Source: an uncultured Bradyrhizobium sp. (GTDB taxonomy: Bacteria > Pseudomonadota > Alphaproteobacteria > Rhizobiales > Xanthobacteraceae). From it: a stretch of DNA of 64,000 nt. The translations under genes and the position numbers were made by a program. The notes below the pieces were generated by a model. The model had not been told where the DNA came from, did not search any database, and worked only from the letters and a program-made list of their open reading frames with translations. Below, piece by piece: positions 60,788 to 64,000 of this stretch (positions are counted from its first letter, which is position 1; each line of letters begins with the position of its first letter). The stretch spans positions 1 through 64,000 of the forward strand of contig NZ_CAKZHY010000171.1 in assembly GCF_936928535.1 (NCBI RefSeq). The letters are read 5' to 3'.

Positions 60788-61300
60788 TCAGGCCTCGGTG
60801 CCGCTGGTCACAGCGCCGAGATTTTCGTGCAGCCGGCGGAGCAGATCGATCAGCACCTCGCGCTCGTCCCTGCTCAGGCAGGACAGCAGCCGCCGCTCGC
60901 GTTCGAAGGCGGCGACGATGACCTTGTCATGGGTAGCGCGGCCCTTCGCTGTCAGCGAGATCGAATGGGTTCGGCCGTCATTGGGGTCGGTGCGGATCAG
61001 GACATGCCCGCGTTTCTCGAGGCCGGCGAGCGTCCGGCTCACTGGTCCCTTGTCGAAGCCGATGACGTGGCAGATGCGCGAGGCGGGAATGCCGGGCTCG
61101 ATCGCCAGCAGCGACATGATCCGCCATTCCGTGACGTTGATGCCGAATTTGCGCTGGTAGAGCGTCGTCGCGCTGTTGGAGAGCTTGTTGGCGATGAAGG
61201 TGATGAAGGCCGGGACGTAACGATCGAGATCGAGCGTCGGCCCGGCCTCTGCGGCTGCAGGCTTTTGGCGGGATTTGGTCGAAGGCGGCATGGTGGGCAT
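60788..61300 (-). CDS. MarR-family transcription regulator (second)
   Basis: 170 residues. NVTEWRIMSLLAIEPGIPASRICHVIGFDKGPVSRTLAGLEKRGHVLIR is the HTH, DPNDGRTHSISLTAKGRA the wing. A Lys/Ala-rich N-terminal tail of about 20 residues precedes it. Divergent from the P450 gene, 74 bases away, which it probably controls. Confidence 0.9.
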   Translation of the reverse strand: MPTMPPSTKSRQKPAAAEAGPTLDLDRYVPAFITFIANKLSNSATTLYQRKFGINVTEWRIMSLLAIEPGIPASRICHVIGFDKGPVSRTLAGLEKRGHVLIRTDPNDGRTHSISLTAKGRATHDKVIVAAFERERRLLSCLSRDEREVLIDLLRRLHENLGAVTSGTEA

Positions 61301-61374
61301 CTGTCTCGCGGCGTGCTCAATGAGCTAAGGGCAAGCGCCACCCTTTCACAAGATCAAAATGAGGGAGGACTCGC

Positions 61375-62583
61375 ATGAGCACAGCAGGCTCTGCCACATC
61401 AGGCGTCCCGCATCTCGACGTCGATCCCTTCGATATGAACTTCTTCGCTGACCCCTATCCGACGCATGAGCTGCTGCGCGAGACGGGTCCGGTCGTCTAT
61501 CTCGACAAGTGGAAGCTCTACGGCGTGGCGCGCTATGCCGAGGTCCATGCCGTGCTGAACGATCCCGCCACCTTCTGCTCCAGTCGCGGCGTCGGCCTGT
61601 CCGACTTCAAGAAGGAGGCGCCATGGCGGCCGCCGAGCCTGATCCTCGAGGCCGATCCGCCCGAGCACACCCGCACCCGCGCCGTACTGTCAAAGGTCCT
61701 GTCGCCAACTGTGATGAAGGGGCTGCGCGACCGCTTCGCGGCTGCAGCCGAGCAACGCGTAAATACGCTGCTAGAGATGCGCAGTTTTGACGCGATTGCC
61801 GACCTCGCCGAAGCCTATCCGCTCTCGATCTTTCCGGATGCACTGGGTCTCAAGCCCGAGGGACGCGAGCATCTCATCCCCTATGCGAGCCTGGTGTTCA
61901 ACGCCTTCGGTCCGCCGAACCAGCTCCGCCAGAATGCGATCGCCCGCTCGGCGCCGCATCAGGCCTATGTCACCGAGCAATGCCAGCGCGACAATCTGGT
62001 GCCCGGCGGCATCGGCGCCTGCATTCACGCCCATGTCGACGAGGGTGCGATCACGGCGACGGAAGCGCCGCTGCTGGTGCGCTCGCTGCTGTCAGCCGGT
62101 CTCGACACCACGGTCAACGGCATCGGCGCTGCTGTCTATTGCCTCGCGCGCTTCCCGGATCAATGGCAGCGCCTGCGCGGCGACCTCACGCTCGCGCGCA
62201 ACGCGTTCGAGGAGGCCGTGCGGTTCGAAAGCCCGGTGCAGACCTTCTTCCGTACCACGACGCGCGAGGTGGAGCTGTCAGGCGCGACCATCGGTGAAGG
62301 GGAGAAAGTGCTGATGTTCCTGGCCGCGGCCAATCGCGATCCCAGGCGCTGGGACAAGCCTGACAGCTACGACGTCACCCGCCGGACCTCCGGTCATGTG
62401 GGCTACGGCTCAGGCATCCACATGTGCGTCGGGCAGCTCGTGGCGCGCCTCGAAGGCGAGACGATGCTGACGGCGCTGGCCCGCCGTGTCGCCAGCATCG
62501 ACATCACCGGCGAGCCGAAGCGCCGCTTCAACAACACGCTGCGTGGGCTCGACAGCCTGCCGGTGACGATCACGCCGGCCTGA
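61375..62583 (+). CDS. Cytochrome P450, CYP199A-like
   Basis: 402 residues. The I-helix SAGLDTTVNGIGAAVYCL, the ExxR helix FEEAVRFESPVQTFFRTTTR, and haem loop GYGSGIHMCVGQ with Cys351 match CYP199A, which oxidises para-substituted benzoic and cinnamic acids (4-methoxybenzoate O-demethylation). Its ferredoxin and reductase partners are not in the window. The neighbouring feruloyl-CoA synthetase and tannase-family genes support an aromatic-acid role. Confidence 0.87.
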   Translation: MSTAGSATSGVPHLDVDPFDMNFFADPYPTHELLRETGPVVYLDKWKLYGVARYAEVHAVLNDPATFCSSRGVGLSDFKKEAPWRPPSLILEADPPEHTRTRAVLSKVLSPTVMKGLRDRFAAAAEQRVNTLLEMRSFDAIADLAEAYPLSIFPDALGLKPEGREHLIPYASLVFNAFGPPNQLRQNAIARSAPHQAYVTEQCQRDNLVPGGIGACIHAHVDEGAITATEAPLLVRSLLSAGLDTTVNGIGAAVYCLARFPDQWQRLRGDLTLARNAFEEAVRFESPVQTFFRTTTREVELSGATIGEGEKVLMFLAAANRDPRRWDKPDSYDVTRRTSGHVGYGSGIHMCVGQLVARLEGETMLTALARRVASIDITGEPKRRFNNTLRGLDSLPVTITPA

Positions 62584-62666
62584 CGCTATCGGCGAGGAGG
62601 ACAACGGAGGGAGGGCCAAAGAACCTGAAGTGGACGCGCCCGCGCTTGCCGCGAGCGTTGCTCCAA

Positions 62667-63464
62667 TCACGCCTTCGCAGCCATCACTTTGGCTGCATCG
62701 GAAATCCCTCGTGCCATCGAGACGAACTCGCTCGGCATCATCACCAGCGTCATGGTGTTCTGCTCGGCGCCGACTTCGGTGATCATCTGCATGCGGCGAA
62801 GCTCGAGGCCGGCAGGATTCTGCATGATCACTTCGGCGGCCTGGCGCAGCTGCTCGGCGGCATCGAGCTCGGCCTCCGCCTTGATCAGGCGGGCGCGCTT
62901 CTCGCGCAAGGCTTCGGCCTCCTGCGCCAATGCGCGCTGCATGCTCGGCGGAATCTCCACGCTCTTCATCTGCACCAGCTCGACCTTCACTCCCCAAGGC
63001 TCGGTGGTGGCGTCGATGGCTTTTTGCATGACATTGGCGATGGTGTCCTGTGCCTTGAGGATCTCATCCAGCGTGTGCTGCCCGAGCACGGTGCGCAGTG
63101 TCGTGAGGGAGACCTGTACGACGGCGTTGGAAACGGCCTTCACTTCGATCACGGCGCGTTCAGGATCGACGATGCGATACCAGACCACGGCGTCGACCTT
63201 GATCGGCACGTTGTCGCGCGTGATGCCTTCCTGCTGTTCGACATTGGCGGTGATGGTGCGGAGGTCGAGCTTGTCCTGCCATTCGATCAGGGGCCAGAGC
63301 AGATAGAGGCCGGGGCCGGCGGTGCGGTTGAACCTGCCCAATCGAAACACGACGCTGCGTTCGTACTGATTGGCGACGCGGAGGCTCATCAGAAGAAGGA
63401 TGAGCGCCACGAAGCCGGCGATCAGCAGAAACGAAATAGACGCAAGAAAATCGATGACGGACAT
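62667..63464 (-). CDS. Stomatin-like SPFH/band-7 (slipin) membrane protein
   Basis: About 265 residues. An N-terminal hydrophobic hairpin (about 1-28) anchors it. The band-7 domain follows: YERSVVFRLGRFNRTAGPGLYLLWPLIE, then VDAVVWYRIVDPERAVIEV and LGQHTLDEILKAQDTIAN, and a coiled coil AQEAEALREKRARLIKAEAELDAAEQL. ATG 63464 has GGAGG six bases upstream; ATG 63479 is possible. Stomatin-like proteins organise membrane microdomains; no NfeD partner is next to it. Confidence 0.9.
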   Translation of the reverse strand: MSVIDFLASISFLLIAGFVALILLLMSLRVANQYERSVVFRLGRFNRTAGPGLYLLWPLIEWQDKLDLRTITANVEQQEGITRDNVPIKVDAVVWYRIVDPERAVIEVKAVSNAVVQVSLTTLRTVLGQHTLDEILKAQDTIANVMQKAIDATTEPWGVKVELVQMKSVEIPPSMQRALAQEAEALREKRARLIKAEAELDAAEQLRQAAEVIMQNPAGLELRRMQMITEVGAEQNTMTLVMMPSEFVSMARGISDAAKVMAAKA

Positions 63465-63578
63465 GGCCGCCTCCAGCATGGATTCAATAAGCCGCGGATT
63501 AAATAGCGGTCATCATCAGGTTCAAGCTGGGCAGTCGATGATCTCAGGCAATATATTTTTGGTCGGAGGCCTTGACGT

Positions 63579-64000
63579 TTAGCCGACCACCTTGCTGCTG
63601 CCCTGCGTGATCAGCCGCGCCGCCCGTTGGTCTCGGGCATAAATCCACAGCCAGCTCAGCGCGACGCTGAGGCGATGGCGGAGGCCGATCAGGAAATAGA
63701 TGTGGGCGATGCCCCAGATCCACCATGCGATGGTGCCGCGCAGCTTGACCTTGCCGAAATCGATCACCGCGAGCCGCTTGCCGATCTGTGCGAGGCTGCC
63801 GGCGTGCTTGTAGCGGAACGGGCCGGTCGGCGCGCCTTGCAGCCGTGCCTTGATCGTCGCTGCGACATGCTTGCCCTGCTGCTTCGCCGCCGGTGCGATG
63901 CCTGGCACGGGCTTGCCGTGCCAGGCGTTGATGTTGACGGTGTCGCCGATCGCGAAGATTTCGGGATGGCCCGGAATGGTGAGATCGTCCGCGACTTGCA
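63579..64000 (-). CDS. ndh: Type II NADH dehydrogenase (NDH-2), C-terminal part, truncated by window edge
   Basis: Only the last ~140 codons are in the window. The conserved VADDLTIPGHPEIFAIGDT carries the second FAD-binding GD motif, followed by VPGIAPAAKQQGKHVAATI and the C-terminal membrane-binding part (GTIAWWIWGIAHIYFLIGLRHRLSVALSW). The start lies beyond base 64000. It oxidises NADH and reduces quinone without proton pumping. Confidence 0.9.
   Translation of the reverse strand, partial: QVADDLTIPGHPEIFAIGDTVNINAWHGKPVPGIAPAAKQQGKHVAATIKARLQGAPTGPFRYKHAGSLAQIGKRLAVIDFGKVKLRGTIAWWIWGIAHIYFLIGLRHRLSVALSWLWIYARDQRAARLITQGSSKVVG

Noticed and set aside
60713..61378. Plus-strand frame starting after a good ribosome site
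   Set aside because: After the first ~20 codons it is antisense to the second MarR gene; kept only as a possible relic start.
63901..63922. Second sigma-54-like match (TGGCACGGGCTTGC)
   Set aside because: GG-to-GC spacing is one base short and it lies inside the NDH-2 coding region.
1..64000. tRNA, rRNA, transposase or phage genes
   Set aside because: None could be recognised on either strand by eye; a short ncRNA could still be missed.

Overview
The window is high-GC DNA typical of an alphaproteobacterium of the Bradyrhizobium / Rhodopseudomonas (Nitrobacteraceae) type. This rests on the gene families (soxXYZAKB, CYP199A-like P450, AtzEG-type amidohydrolase, many solute-binding proteins and MFS carriers), on the codon bias, and on several families of short dispersed palindromic repeats between genes. 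It reads as chromosomal metabolic DNA. I see no rRNA, tRNA, CRISPR array, transposase or phage gene. Genus assignment is inference.

Layout. 1-9.4 kb: a Liv-type binding protein, a MAPEG protein, a three-gene operon (ABC ATPase, FtsX-type permease, AttH/CrtC-like lipocalin) and two MFS carriers. 9.2-15.3 kb: a minus-strand sulfur-oxidation block, soxX-Y-Z-A-K-B followed by a DsrE-like protein, a persulfide-dioxygenase/rhodanese-type enzyme and a tiny charged protein; soxCD is absent here. 15.5-27.1 kb: a DUF938 methyltransferase-like protein, a prolyl-oligopeptidase, two MFS carriers, a VOC protein, a carboxymuconolactone-decarboxylase-like protein, a pair of acyl-CoA dehydrogenases, an amino-acid binding protein and an L,D-transpeptidase.

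27.5-33.1 kb: a small surface-polysaccharide island (SGNH-like protein, O-antigen-ligase-like protein, GT25) lies between a 3'-end relic of an unrecognised membrane-protein gene and two intact tandem copies of that gene. Each intact copy is internally duplicated and preceded by the same palindrome. 33.2-35.5 kb: a CcdA-like protein, a thioredoxin-like lipid-free periplasmic protein and an ECF sigma factor. 35.8-41.3 kb: a four-gene signalling operon (TRAP-type DctP binding protein, membrane histidine kinase, receiver/DUF3369/kinase hybrid, OmpR-type regulator) with no TRAP membrane subunits. 41.5-45.4 kb: an orphan UgpB-like protein, a protealysin-like M4 protease with its emfourin-like inhibitor, and an aberrant APH-fold kinase.

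45.7-56.0 kb: a peptide-type ABC transporter operon behind a near-consensus sigma-54 promoter, leading into atzG-atzE-atzH-like genes and a GntR regulator, with a convergent atzF-like allophanate hydrolase. This looks like uptake and stepwise deamination of a small ureide or biuret-like nitrogen source. 56.2-62.6 kb: an aromatic-acid block with two MarR regulators, feruloyl-CoA synthetase, a tannase/feruloyl-esterase-family protein and a CYP199A-like P450. The window ends in a stomatin-like protein and the C-terminal part of a type II NADH dehydrogenase.
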